Assembly: GCF_016583575.1 (NCBI RefSeq)
Contig: NZ_NRRG01000006.1
Location: 604-64,603, forward strand
Reading direction: 5' to 3'
Origin: Thiocystis violacea
Lineage (GTDB): Bacteria > Pseudomonadota > Gammaproteobacteria > Chromatiales > Chromatiaceae
Length of the DNA stretch: 64,000 nt
Part shown: one piece after another, positions 17,960-26,789 of the stretch
How the letters are laid out: each line of letters starts with the position of its first letter
Numbering within the stretch: position 1 is the first letter of the stretch
Notes under the pieces: generated by a model
The model's input: the letters and a program-made list of their open reading frames with translations, nothing else
Told to the model about the DNA's origin: nothing
Databases searched by the model: none
Made by a program: the position numbers and the translations under genes

Positions 17960-19156
17960 ATGCCAGGCATCAGGAACCGGCTGCTGTGGGGCGCGGGCTT
18001 GACCACGGGGGTTCTCGTTGGTGCCGCACTCTACGTCTACTTCGTGGGTACGCGCACGGTCTTGGAGCACGCCGAGGCCTTTGCCTTTCGCCGGATGACC
18101 GTGTCCCAGCTCTCCGAGCAGGGCGTGTTTCGGTTCTTCTATGCCACCAATCGGGTTCCGGTCGAGGAGAACGGGCCAATCGAGGCCCGTTTCGGCTCGG
18201 AGCGCGCAGGTACCCTGAGATTCGGCGCGTTCGAGACCCGGATCGAGCCCACGCTCGGTCTGGGGATGCTGATCGACCCGAGCGACTGGTTTCTCAACGA
18301 GGAGATCCAGCTGCGGAGTGCTCAAGCCCTGGAGCGCGAGCCGTTGATCGAAGCGCTCCGCACCCAGGTGGAGGCCTCTCCTTATCGATCGCTCCTAGTC
18401 GTGGTCCACGGCTTCCGCGAGGCCTATCCGTCCGCGCTGCGCAAGACCGCCTTTCTCGCGCACGTCCTCGATATCGACACGCCGGTGCTGCTGTTCGACT
18501 GGCCCGGCGATCAGGGCTCATCATTGCGCGGTTACCGCCGGGCGCGCGAGGTCGCGCACGCCTCCGGGGCCGAGCTGGCGGCGACCCTTGAGCTCGTCCT
18601 CCGCGAGGTTCGGCCGAGCCGCCTGTGGCTGATGGCGAACAGCATGGGTGGGCAGGTGGTTGTAGACGCCTTCCACACCCTCTATCGGGACGCTGACCTC
18701 TCCGACGCTCCCGCCGAGATCGAGACCGTGGTGCTGACCGCGGCGGACATCGATCACGCCGACTTCAACGAACGCTTCAAGGAGGAGATCAAGGCGCTTG
18801 CCGGCAACGTCACCGTCTATGTCTCGTCCAACGACCGGGCGCTGCTGGTGAGCCGCCTCATCAACCGAGGGCTGCGTCTGGGCGAGAGCACGCTGGACCC
18901 GGCGAGCCCGAGCCAGGCCGAGCAAGCGGCAAGCCTTTCCGGATTGATCGAGCCGGGGGATGAGCGGCTGGTGCTGGTCGACGTTACCCCCGTCAATCGA
19001 ACCCGCAATTTCCACAACTTCAGTCTCGAGACGCCGGAGTTCTTCGACGACCTCTTCCTGCGCTTGACCAGTACCAAGCTACCGCAGACCCGTGAGCTCT
19101 ACTTCCTGGAGACGCCCGCGGGTGTACGTTACTTCGTGCTGACACGGGGGCGCTGA
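17960..19156 (+). CDS. DUF900-type alpha/beta hydrolase, membrane-anchored
   Basis: 398 residues. An N-terminal hydrophobic helix (LLWGAGLTTGVLVGAALYVYF) anchors or exports it. The core has the DUF900 features FFYATNR, LLVVVHGFRE, LLFDWPGDQGSSLRGY, the nucleophile elbow NSMGGQVVVDAF (Ser) and a late Asp in VVLTAADIDHADF. A hydrolase acting on an ester or amide is likely, but the substrate is unknown. It follows the DUF3611 gene by 26 bases and precedes another hydrolase by one base, so it sits inside the operon. Confidence 0.85.
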   Translation: MPGIRNRLLWGAGLTTGVLVGAALYVYFVGTRTVLEHAEAFAFRRMTVSQLSEQGVFRFFYATNRVPVEENGPIEARFGSERAGTLRFGAFETRIEPTLGLGMLIDPSDWFLNEEIQLRSAQALEREPLIEALRTQVEASPYRSLLVVVHGFREAYPSALRKTAFLAHVLDIDTPVLLFDWPGDQGSSLRGYRRAREVAHASGAELAATLELVLREVRPSRLWLMANSMGGQVVVDAFHTLYRDADLSDAPAEIETVVLTAADIDHADFNERFKEEIKALAGNVTVYVSSNDRALLVSRLINRGLRLGESTLDPASPSQAEQAASLSGLIEPGDERLVLVDVTPVNRTRNFHNFSLETPEFFDDLFLRLTSTKLPQTRELYFLETPAGVRYFVLTRGR

Positions 19157-19157
19157 G

Positions 19158-20636
19158 GTGCCGACAACCTCCCGCGACGACCCTCGGCTGCGTCAGGCCA
19201 TCCCGACCGTGGCGGGTCTTGTGCTCGCCGTGCTCCTCCTGGGCGCGCAGGGCTGCGGCGACGACCGTCCCCTGGCACCCTGGCATACCCTGGCGCTCAC
19301 CGAGGAATTCACCGCCGACATGGCGGGTGAGCAGGTCCACACCCTGCGGGACTACCTGGATCTGGAGGAGCGTCTCTTCCGGCAACTGGACGAGCAGGTC
19401 GTCCAGAAGACCCCCATCGGCCCCGAGTATGCCCTGGTACGCTACAGCCGCGGCAGTGCGGCGAGCCCGAGCCGCTGGCCGCGCGACTGGAACCGGACCT
19501 TCGAGCTCGACGCGGACGCACCCATCGGCGGGGTGCTGCTGCTCCACGGCATGTCCGACTCACCCTATTCCTTGTGCGCCCTGGGCGAGACCCTCAACCG
19601 CGCCGGGTATCTGGTCCTGGGCTTGCGCCTGCCCGGTCACGGCACGGCGCCCTCGGGGCTGACATCCGTCACCTGGCAAGACATGGCCGCCGCGGTTCGA
19701 CTGGCGATGACGCACCTGGCCGACAAGCTCGGGGACAAGCCGCTGCACCTCATCGGTTACTCCACCGGCGGATCCCTGGGCCTGGATGTCGCCCTCGACG
19801 CGATCGAAGACGGGGCCAGGGTCGTGCCCGCGAGCTTGGTGCTGGTGTCCCCGGCCATCCGGGTCCATCCCGCGAGCGCCCTGGCCCGCTTCAAGGACGC
19901 CCTGTCGGTCCTGCCGGGCCTCGGGGATCTGGCCTACCTGGCGGTCATGAGCGAGTTTGATCCCTTCAACTACAACTCGTTCGCGACCAACGCGGGCGCG
20001 CAGGTCCATGCCCTCACCCGCGACGTCGATCGGCGTATCCGCACCTTGGTGCAAGAGCCAGCGACGGCCCGCGGCTTTCCGCCCGTGCTCGCGTTCAAAT
20101 CCACGGTCGACGCCACGGTGACGACCGAGGCCATTGTCGACGACCTGCTGAAGCGTCTTCCCGCGCACCGCAACGAGCTGGTGCTGTTCGACATCAACCG
20201 CCATGCGGCCATCGCGTCCAGCCTCCTCGTCGCGGATCCGGCCCCCTTGACCGATCGCCTGATGGCCGAGGCGAGCCTGCCATTCGCGGTGACCTTCGTC
20301 ACCAACGAGAGTTCGCGGAGCGCCAATGTCGTTGCCCGCCACAAGGCGCCCTTCTCTCCCCAGGCGTCGAGCGCCCGGCCGCTTGGTCTCGCCTGGCCCA
20401 GCGGCGTGGTCTCCCTGTCCCACGTGGCTCTGGCCTTCCCGCCCGATGATCCCCTCTACGGCAGCGGTCCCGCCGACAGCGACGATCGCCTCTTTCTCGG
20501 GGACATGGCGCTCAGGGGCGAGCGGGGCCTGGTACGCATTCCGGCGGACTGGCTGCTGCGGCAGCGCTACAACCCCTTCTACCCTTACTTGGAAGCGCGG
20601 ATCCTGCAATGGCTGAAAGCCAGGAGTGAGTCATGA
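19158..20636 (+). CDS. Lipoprotein alpha/beta hydrolase
   Basis: 492 residues from GTG 19158, one base after the previous stop. The N-terminal signal VAGLVLAVLLLGAQGCGDD ends in a lipobox-like GAQGC, suggesting a lipid-anchored protein. The fold is indicated by GVLLLHGMSDSPYSL (oxyanion HG), LRLPGHGTAPSG, and nucleophile GYSTGGSLGLD. A later Asp (FKSTVDATVTTEAI) and His (FDINRHAAI) could complete the triad. It resembles serine aminopeptidase/monoacylglycerol-lipase-like S33 hydrolases. The ATGA overlap with the next gene implies coupled translation. Confidence 0.85.
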   Translation: MPTTSRDDPRLRQAIPTVAGLVLAVLLLGAQGCGDDRPLAPWHTLALTEEFTADMAGEQVHTLRDYLDLEERLFRQLDEQVVQKTPIGPEYALVRYSRGSAASPSRWPRDWNRTFELDADAPIGGVLLLHGMSDSPYSLCALGETLNRAGYLVLGLRLPGHGTAPSGLTSVTWQDMAAAVRLAMTHLADKLGDKPLHLIGYSTGGSLGLDVALDAIEDGARVVPASLVLVSPAIRVHPASALARFKDALSVLPGLGDLAYLAVMSEFDPFNYNSFATNAGAQVHALTRDVDRRIRTLVQEPATARGFPPVLAFKSTVDATVTTEAIVDDLLKRLPAHRNELVLFDINRHAAIASSLLVADPAPLTDRLMAEASLPFAVTFVTNESSRSANVVARHKAPFSPQASSARPLGLAWPSGVVSLSHVALAFPPDDPLYGSGPADSDDRLFLGDMALRGERGLVRIPADWLLRQRYNPFYPYLEARILQWLKARSES

Positions 20637-21706
20637 ACGCCCTTGCCAGCTTCTCCCCCGCGGCGCGTGGCCTGATCGTCACGGCGGCCATCGCCATCGT
20701 CCTGCTCTTCTTGCAAGCCGCCGAATCCGTCGTCGCGCCCATTCTGCTTGCCGCGTTCATCGCGGTGGTCGCGGCCCCGCCGCTGCGTTGGATGCAGCGC
20801 AAGGGCGTGCCGAAATGGGGCGCCCTGGCGCTCGTCGCCTTCGTGCTGCTGGACGCCGGTAGCCTCTTCGGACTGATCGCCACCGGCGCCCTGGAGGGGT
20901 TCCGGGACAGCCTGCCCGGCTATCAAGAGCGCCTGACACTGCTCAACGAGCAGTTGGGCCTGTGGCTGGAAGGCAACGGCATCGCCAACTCGACGCAGGC
21001 CGTACCCGATATCCTGGACCCCGCCCTGGCGGGCAGCCTGGCGCGTCTCGCCCTGAGCAACATGGGCACGGTCTTCGGGACCGGACTGCTGATCCTGCTG
21101 GCCGTGGTCTTCATGCTCCTGGAGGCACCCAGCCTCTGGCTGAAGCTGCGCACGGCCTTTTGCCTGACGGAGGAGTCCGAGGCCCGCTTCCGCCGGGTGC
21201 TGGACGCGCTGGGCCGCTACATGGTGATCAAGATCGGCACCAGCCTGGCCACCGCGCTGTTGATCTGGGCTTGGCTGTCGTTTCTGGGCATCAACTTCGC
21301 CGTACTGTGGGCCATCCTGGCCTTCCTGCTGAACTTCATTCCCTTCGTCGGATCCGTTCTGATGGCGGTCCCGGCCGTGCTGATGGCGCTGGTGCAGACC
21401 GATGTGCCGACCACACTCCTGGTTGCGCTCGGTTATCTGCTCGCGAACACCTTGATCGGCTCGGTTCTGGAGCCGAGGATCATGGGCCGGGGTCTCGGCA
21501 TCTCGACGCTCGCGGTGTTTCTGTCGCTGCTGCTGTGGAGCTGGGTACTCGGGACGGTCGGCGCCTTCCTGTCGGTTCCGCTGACGATGGTGCTGATGAT
21601 CGCGCTCGAGGCCAGCCCCCACACCCGGCCGGTGGCCATCTTGCTCGGTCCGGACATTGCGCCGACCGAAAGCCCCGCGGAAGACCAGGCGGCACTCCAG
21701 CCGTGA
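20633..21706 (+). CDS. AI-2E/PerM-family transporter
   Basis: 357 residues with the family plan: two or three N-terminal helices (GLIVTAAIAIVLLFLQAAESVVAPILLAAFIAVVAAP), a soluble amphipathic linker, and four or five C-terminal helices including the characteristic ILAFLLNFIPFVGSVLMAVPAVLMAL and the end LSLLLWSWVLGTVGAFLSVPLTMVL. Family members have been linked to autoinducer-2 export, Na+/H+ exchange or general permease roles, and the substrate here cannot be told. It overlaps the upstream hydrolase stop by four bases. Confidence 0.88.
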   Translation: MNALASFSPAARGLIVTAAIAIVLLFLQAAESVVAPILLAAFIAVVAAPPLRWMQRKGVPKWGALALVAFVLLDAGSLFGLIATGALEGFRDSLPGYQERLTLLNEQLGLWLEGNGIANSTQAVPDILDPALAGSLARLALSNMGTVFGTGLLILLAVVFMLLEAPSLWLKLRTAFCLTEESEARFRRVLDALGRYMVIKIGTSLATALLIWAWLSFLGINFAVLWAILAFLLNFIPFVGSVLMAVPAVLMALVQTDVPTTLLVALGYLLANTLIGSVLEPRIMGRGLGISTLAVFLSLLLWSWVLGTVGAFLSVPLTMVLMIALEASPHTRPVAILLGPDIAPTESPAEDQAALQP

Positions 21707-21861
21707 ACGGCCGGATGCGATCGGCCCGGCCCCGTGGGGAGACGGCGGCGGCGTCGCGGGCCAGGCCCGGTCGCCCACCTCGGAATCCAGCCTGCTGCAA
21801 CGGCACCACGACGATGTCAAGGCAGCGATGGACCCTTCTAAGCACTCATTGGTGAGACACC

Positions 21862-22329
21862 ATGTGGAAACTGCTGCCCGTCCTCCTGCTGGCATCGTGC
21901 GCCGCACGAGAATCCAATGACAGCGTCTCCCAAGCGCCGCGCTCGGACAGCTCGCGCATTGTGAGCACCCTTGATGTGCCATTGCTCCCGGCCCCGTCCA
22001 CCGGCGCCCGGCAACCCGCGACGAAGGCGTTCCAGGCGGGGGAGACTCGGGGGCGGGTCGATGACTCCGGTGCCTGGAGTCTCCGCGCCGCGGTGACGCA
22101 TACGCGGCTGCGCTGCGCGACCTACGAAACGGGCATCCAGCTAGGGCGGGGAAACGCGGACTGCTCCAACGTGCGCTGGGTGTCCCCCGTTCAGTTCGGC
22201 ACCCGACAGACGCAGTGCAACAAGGCGACATTGATCCATGCCGGAGGGGGTGATCTCGCTATCACCAATGACACTTTCGAGGCATCCAATTGCGTACGCG
22301 TCGTCACCCAGTGTGACGGACCCTGCTGA
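21862..22329 (+). CDS. Putative lipoprotein of unknown function
   Basis: 155 residues. A short signal MWKLLPVLLLASCAARES has a lipobox-like LASC. The mature part has a disordered linker and a C-terminal domain with six cysteines (RLRCATYE, NADCSNV, TQCNKATL, ASNCVRVVTQCDGPC), suggesting disulfides in the periplasm. The family is not recognised. It lies 155 bases after the transporter and 69 bases before the solute-binding protein, in the same direction. Confidence 0.65.
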   Translation: MWKLLPVLLLASCAARESNDSVSQAPRSDSSRIVSTLDVPLLPAPSTGARQPATKAFQAGETRGRVDDSGAWSLRAAVTHTRLRCATYETGIQLGRGNADCSNVRWVSPVQFGTRQTQCNKATLIHAGGGDLAITNDTFEASNCVRVVTQCDGPC

Positions 22330-22398
22330 GCGGCCATGCAAAATCTCATGCAAGACCTCTGGTGGTGGAGGACTGGCGCTGGTGGTTGGGAGATTTCA

Positions 22399-23430
22399 AT
22401 GCATCTCGACTGGAGGCTTTGGCGTGTTGCCGCGCTCGTCCTGATGCTTCTGGTCTTGCCGCGGCTCGAAGCGGGCGAAGTCCTGGAGGGAGTGAAAGCC
22501 CGCGGGCTGCTGCGCTGCGGGGTCAGTGAAGGCATTCCAGGCTTCTCCGAGCGCGACGCCGATGGACGCTGGCAGGGTTTCGACGTGGACTTCTGCCGCG
22601 CGGTCGCGGCCGCGGTCCTTGGGGACCCGGACAAGGTCGAGTACCTGCCCCTGCGCGCCTCGACACGATTTCCCTCATTGCAGGCGCGCAAGATCGATCT
22701 GCTCCTGCGCAACACCACCTGGACCCTGACCCGCGAGGCGGTGTTGAAGGTCCAGTTTCCTGGAATCCTCTTCTACGACGGCCAGGGATTCATGGTGCCC
22801 GCTGCGGCGGGCATTGCGGCGCCGGCGGACCTGGACGGCGCGACTGTCTGCATCGAGAAAGGGACGACGCACCGGCGCAATCTCGAAGAATGGTTTCGTG
22901 CCAAGGGGTGGTCGGTCACGCCGCTGGTCATCGATTCGGCCGCCGAGGCGGCCCAAGCCTTCTTCGCCGGCCGCTGCCGCGCCTACAGCTCGGATGCCGC
23001 GCAGCTCGCCGCGATGCGTCTGCACGCGCCCAATGATCCTCGGGATTTCGTCATCCTGCCCGAGCGTATTTCCAAGGAACCGCTCAGCCCCGTCGTCTGG
23101 GGCGGTGACCCCGAGTGGACCACGGTGGTCCGCTGGGTTCTGAACCTCCTGATCCTCGCCGAGGAATACGGGGTCACGCGCGAGAACCTCGACGCCGTCA
23201 TCGCGGAGAACCGCAATTCCCTGGTGCGACGCTCCGCGGAGGAGCAGGCCATGATCGCGCGATCCCTGGGGATACCTGCCCTGTGGGCAACGCGGGTGCT
23301 GAGAGCCGTCGGCAACTACGGCGAAATGTACGAGCGCCACCTTGGCCGCGAGAGCCCGCTCGAGATCGAACGCGGTCTCAACCGGCTCTGGACCCAGGGC
23401 GGACTGCACTATGCCCTGCCGATGGATTGA
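22399..23430 (+). CDS. Amino-acid ABC transporter substrate-binding protein (AapJ-like)
   Basis: 343 residues from ATG 22399, chosen for GGGAG upstream and a clean signal peptide (MHLDWRLWRVAALVLMLLVLPRLEA); an ATG at 22336 is also in frame. The SBP family 3 fold is clear: LRCGVSEGIPGFSERDADGRWQGFDVDFCRAVAAAVLG, RFPSLQARKIDLLLRNTTWTLTRE, ATVCIEKGTTHRRNLEEWF and SDAAQLAAMR, close to general L-amino-acid binding proteins. No permease or ATPase genes follow; the neighbour is an SLC13-type permease, so it may act as an orphan receptor or feed another system. Confidence 0.88.
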   Translation: MHLDWRLWRVAALVLMLLVLPRLEAGEVLEGVKARGLLRCGVSEGIPGFSERDADGRWQGFDVDFCRAVAAAVLGDPDKVEYLPLRASTRFPSLQARKIDLLLRNTTWTLTREAVLKVQFPGILFYDGQGFMVPAAAGIAAPADLDGATVCIEKGTTHRRNLEEWFRAKGWSVTPLVIDSAAEAAQAFFAGRCRAYSSDAAQLAAMRLHAPNDPRDFVILPERISKEPLSPVVWGGDPEWTTVVRWVLNLLILAEEYGVTRENLDAVIAENRNSLVRRSAEEQAMIARSLGIPALWATRVLRAVGNYGEMYERHLGRESPLEIERGLNRLWTQGGLHYALPMD

Positions 23431-23441
23431 ATGAGGCGGCC

Positions 23442-24782
23442 ATGACCGACATTCAGATCTACCTGACCATCGGCGTCTTCGCCGCCGTCATCCTGGTGAT
23501 TGCGCTCGACGTCGTCGATATGGCGGTCGCCGCCCTGCTCGGGGTCTGCGTTTTGATCATGTTCGATATCCTCGACGGCGGAGATCTCATCCAGATCGTG
23601 CAGACGGCCAGTGGTCCGCTCGCCCTGCTCTTCGGCGGCATGGTGGTGGCGCGGGTGATCAGTCGGACCGGGATTTTCGCGTGGCTCGAGGAGGCCTTGC
23701 TGCGTGCCACCGCCGGGAGCGGCAAACGCCTGCTGCTGCTGATCGTCGTGCTGGTCGCTCCGGTGTGCGCCGTACTTCCCAACGCGACCGCGGTCATTTT
23801 GGTGGCGCCGATCATCGTCGGGGTCTGTCAGGCGCTCAAAGTGGATTTCGTCGGCCCCTTGATCATCACGGCCATTGTCAGCAACGCCGCCGGCATGCTC
23901 ACCCTGGTGGGTGACCCCGCGACCTTTCTGGTCGGCAGCGCGATTGGGCTGTCCTTCATCGATTATCTGCGGCTGGTGAGCCTCGGTGGGCTGCTGGCAC
24001 TCTTGGTCATCGTGCCCCTGCTGCCACGCCTGTTGCCGGAGATCTGGGCCGCACGGGTGACCTTGCCCCCCAAGCGCCCGCCCGTGACGATCGAGCGACC
24101 CGCCTTCCTGGCGCTATCGCTCTTGGTGCTCGGGATCATGGTGGTCCTGTTCCTGGTCGGAGAGTCCCTGCCGAATACCATCATCCCGCCCCAGGTCGCG
24201 ATCATCGGCGCCTCGCTGGCGCTACTCGTGGTCTACGGCGCACGCATCGAGCCGGTGGGCGAGGTCATCCGCGACGTCGACTGGAAAACGATCGTGTTTC
24301 TCGGCGCCATCTTCACCCTCGTTCAGGCCTTCGTCAAAACCGAGCTGCTGCAAGGGCTATCGATCCAGCTCTACCACTGGTTCGGAGACGATTTCATGCC
24401 GGTCGCGCTCCTGTCGCTGGCCGGCATCGGCGTCCTGTCGAGCCTGCTGGCCAATATCCCGGTGGTCGCGGCCGCGTTGGTGATGACGACCGGTTACCTG
24501 GTGGCAGCCGAAGCCGTGCCCGAGATCGCGCTGGGCCCTGGTTTCACCGATTGGCCCGATGCGACGTTGCCCCTGTTCATTGCCATGATGTTTGGCGGCA
24601 CGCTGGGCGGCAACGCCACCTTGATCGGTGCCTCCGCCAATGTCGTCGCGGCCGGCATCTGCGCGGCCCAGGGCAAGCGGGTGACCTTCATGCAGTTCCT
24701 ACGCATTGGCCTGCCGATCGCCGCGGTGCAGTTATCTGTCGGGACTCTCTACGTCTTGGCGCTGGATGCGATTCTGGGTTAG
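23442..24782 (+). CDS. ArsB/NhaD/SLC13-type ion permease
   Basis: 446 residues from ATG 23442, eleven bases after the binding-protein stop. About eleven membrane segments. Hallmarks of the IT superfamily: the repeat segments VLPNATAVILVAPIIVGV and GGTLGGNATLIGASANVVAAG, and ANIPVVAAALVMTTGYLVA. Substrates in the family include arsenite, Na+/H+ and dicarboxylates; none can be assigned. It appears to be the last gene of the operon starting at 17324. The next gene is convergent. Confidence 0.86.
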   Translation: MTDIQIYLTIGVFAAVILVIALDVVDMAVAALLGVCVLIMFDILDGGDLIQIVQTASGPLALLFGGMVVARVISRTGIFAWLEEALLRATAGSGKRLLLLIVVLVAPVCAVLPNATAVILVAPIIVGVCQALKVDFVGPLIITAIVSNAAGMLTLVGDPATFLVGSAIGLSFIDYLRLVSLGGLLALLVIVPLLPRLLPEIWAARVTLPPKRPPVTIERPAFLALSLLVLGIMVVLFLVGESLPNTIIPPQVAIIGASLALLVVYGARIEPVGEVIRDVDWKTIVFLGAIFTLVQAFVKTELLQGLSIQLYHWFGDDFMPVALLSLAGIGVLSSLLANIPVVAAALVMTTGYLVAAEAVPEIALGPGFTDWPDATLPLFIAMMFGGTLGGNATLIGASANVVAAGICAAQGKRVTFMQFLRIGLPIAAVQLSVGTLYVLALDAILG

Positions 24783-24866
24783 CGCATTTGCAACTTGGGC
24801 GCGTTGTCGGTGCGGGAGAATCGCGGGTGCCGAGCCTGGCGCCATTCCAGGGGAAGCCGACGAGCC

Positions 24867-25208
24867 TCATGACCGGCGCCAGAGCCCAGCGACGGTGTAC
24901 ACCTCCGCATAAGCAAAGCTCGCCGCATGCAGCGCGATCGCGACGACCATGCCGGTGAAGATCAGGCCGACGAGCGCGAGGAGGATCGCGAGCGCCTTGG
25001 AGCCCTTCTTCGACGGGTGAAAGTCGCCATAACCAACGGTCGTCGCATTGATGAAGGCGTGGTAAAGGGCGTCGAACGCCGACCACCCCTCGAGTCGGCC
25101 AATGAGGGAGCCGACGAGTACGATCAGGAGGAGAAGGAAGCCCAGAACCGGGCTCGCATAGAGGATGTCCAAAAAAAATATGCGGAGGAAAGTCAGCGTG
25201 AACTCCAT
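24867..25208 (-). CDS. Two-helix potassium-channel-like protein
   Basis: 113 residues: a first membrane helix (ILYASPVLGFLLLLIVLVGSLIG), a pore loop with selectivity filter ATTVGYGDFHP, and a second helix (ALAILLALVGLIFTGMVVAIALHAA). This is the minimal KcsA-like ion-channel plan without regulatory domains. The filter TVGYGD predicts K+ selectivity. It is convergent with the SLC13 gene and divergent from the RND operon. Site B in the shared upstream region points away from it. Confidence 0.87.
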   Translation of the reverse strand: MEFTLTFLRIFFLDILYASPVLGFLLLLIVLVGSLIGRLEGWSAFDALYHAFINATTVGYGDFHPSKKGSKALAILLALVGLIFTGMVVAIALHAASFAYAEVYTVAGLWRRS

Positions 25209-25343
25209 TGATCACGCAACAGCTCGCTAGATTTGAACCCATGATGCCATGAAGCAGCTACCCGTAACGAGCAACGCTGCGGCAGTCTCTCGTTGCCGTC
25301 CCGCGCGGGCGCTCTCCTCGATCGGTCTCACGTGCGCCCCGGC

Positions 25344-25388
25344 TTTAACCAACGTGCAATAGCCGGCCAACCCCCGCCTAACTATCCT
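25344..25388 (+). promoter_or_regulatory. Predicted activator site plus -10 for the RND operon (site B)
   Basis: TTTAACCAACGTGCAA (25344-25359) keeps the ACC half-site and the outer TT/AA, but has CGT for GGT. After 23 bases starting TAGCCG comes TATCCT (25383-25388). Predicted transcription starts near 25395, with a leader of about 170 bases before the adaptor gene. The first bases after the palindrome are identical to site C. Confidence 0.7.
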
Positions 25389-25562
25389 ACGGATCTTTAA
25401 ACCGCGTCCAGTGGGCGTCTTCATCGGCCTGCATGCGGCGGGGGCTCCCGGCCGCGCGCAAACGCCGAACACCTTGCCGGGAGGCGAGATCCGGAGGCCG
25501 CGGCCCTCATCGATCACTCACTTGGGGGCGGCGATCGCCGCAACCAGCACGAGGGGTGCCCT

Positions 25563-26789
25563 ATGCAACAGGCGGTCTCACAACGCACGTCAAGGTGTGG
25601 ATCTGGACTTGTCTCCGTCGTCTCCGTGTGCACGGCGCTGCTGATCGGAGGCTGCGAGCTCGAGCAATCTGCGGAGCCCTCGGCCGCACCAGAGCCCATT
25701 CGGCCGGTGCGCGTGGCAGAAGTCGCCGAGGCCGGCGGCGGCGAGGAGATCACGCTGAGCGGCACCATCGAGGCCGAGGACAGCATCAACCTGGCCTTCC
25801 GCGTCGGCGGCCAACTGATCCAGCGCTCGGTCAACGTCGGCGACCGGGTGCGGGCGGGACAGACGGTCGCGCGGCTGGATCCGGAGACGGCGCGGAACGC
25901 GGCCGATGCGGCGCGCGCCAACGTCGCCGCGGCGATGGCGCGGCTGGTGGAAACGCGCGCCACCATCGCCCGCTATGAGCCGATGGTGGCGCGCGGCTTC
26001 GTCGCCCGGCAGCAGTTCGACCGGGCCGTCGAGTCGCGCAATGCCGCCGAGGCCCAGGTGGAGGCCGCCGAGGCCAAGCTGCGCAGCGCCGAGAACCAGC
26101 TCTCCTTCACCGAGCTGGTGGCCGATGCCGCCGGCACCGTCACGGCCCGCGGCGCCGAGCCCGGGGAGGTCGTGGCCGCGGGCCAGATGGTGGTCCAGCT
26201 CGCGCGCGAGGGCGGACGGGATGCGGTCTTCGACTTCCCGTCGCGGGTCAAGGATGCCTTGGCGGCGGACACGGTGATCGAGGTCGTCTCCACCACCGAT
26301 CCCAAGGTGCGCGCGGTGGGGCGCGTGCGCGAGGTCTCGCCGCAGGCGGACCCGGTGACGCGCACCTTCCGGGTGCGGGTCGGTCTCGCCAATCCGCCGG
26401 AGGCGCTCCGGCTCGGCTCCTCGGTGAGCGGCAAGGTGCCGGTCGGCGGCGATGCCGAAGGCCTCTCGATCCCGGCTGCGGCGCTGACCCGCGCCGACGG
26501 GCAGCCGGCGGTGTGGGTGGTGGACCCGGATACGCAGCGCGTGGCGCTGCGCAGCATCGACGTGATCGCCTATGAGCTGGACAGGGTGCTGGTGCAGCAC
26601 GGGCTCATGCCGGGCGACCTGGTGGTGACCGCGGGCGTGCAGAGCCTACGCCCGGATCAGCCGGTGCGCCTGTTCGGTGCGGCGCCAGCGGTTGGCGGCG
26701 CGGGCGGAACGCCGGCCGAGCCGCCGGCGGCCCCCGACGAGGCCGCGCCCGAGGGCGCGGGCGAAACGACCGGCGGGACGCCGCGATGA
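25563..26789 (+). CDS. RND efflux periplasmic adaptor (lipoprotein, MFP family)
   Basis: 408 residues. The signal ends in a lipobox (VCTALLIGGCELEQ), so it is probably anchored to the inner membrane by lipid. Adaptor architecture: lipoyl half (EAEDSINLAFRVGGQLIQRSV), alpha-hairpin coiled coil (about 105-165), second lipoyl half (LVADAAGTVTARGAEPGEVV), beta-barrel and a membrane-proximal domain. The C-terminal 35 residues are a Gly/Ala/Pro/Glu-rich tail. The ATGA overlap with the RND pump gene shows tight coupling. The outer-membrane factor is not encoded here. Confidence 0.92.
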   Translation: MQQAVSQRTSRCGSGLVSVVSVCTALLIGGCELEQSAEPSAAPEPIRPVRVAEVAEAGGGEEITLSGTIEAEDSINLAFRVGGQLIQRSVNVGDRVRAGQTVARLDPETARNAADAARANVAAAMARLVETRATIARYEPMVARGFVARQQFDRAVESRNAAEAQVEAAEAKLRSAENQLSFTELVADAAGTVTARGAEPGEVVAAGQMVVQLAREGGRDAVFDFPSRVKDALAADTVIEVVSTTDPKVRAVGRVREVSPQADPVTRTFRVRVGLANPPEALRLGSSVSGKVPVGGDAEGLSIPAAALTRADGQPAVWVVDPDTQRVALRSIDVIAYELDRVLVQHGLMPGDLVVTAGVQSLRPDQPVRLFGAAPAVGGAGGTPAEPPAAPDEAAPEGAGETTGGTPR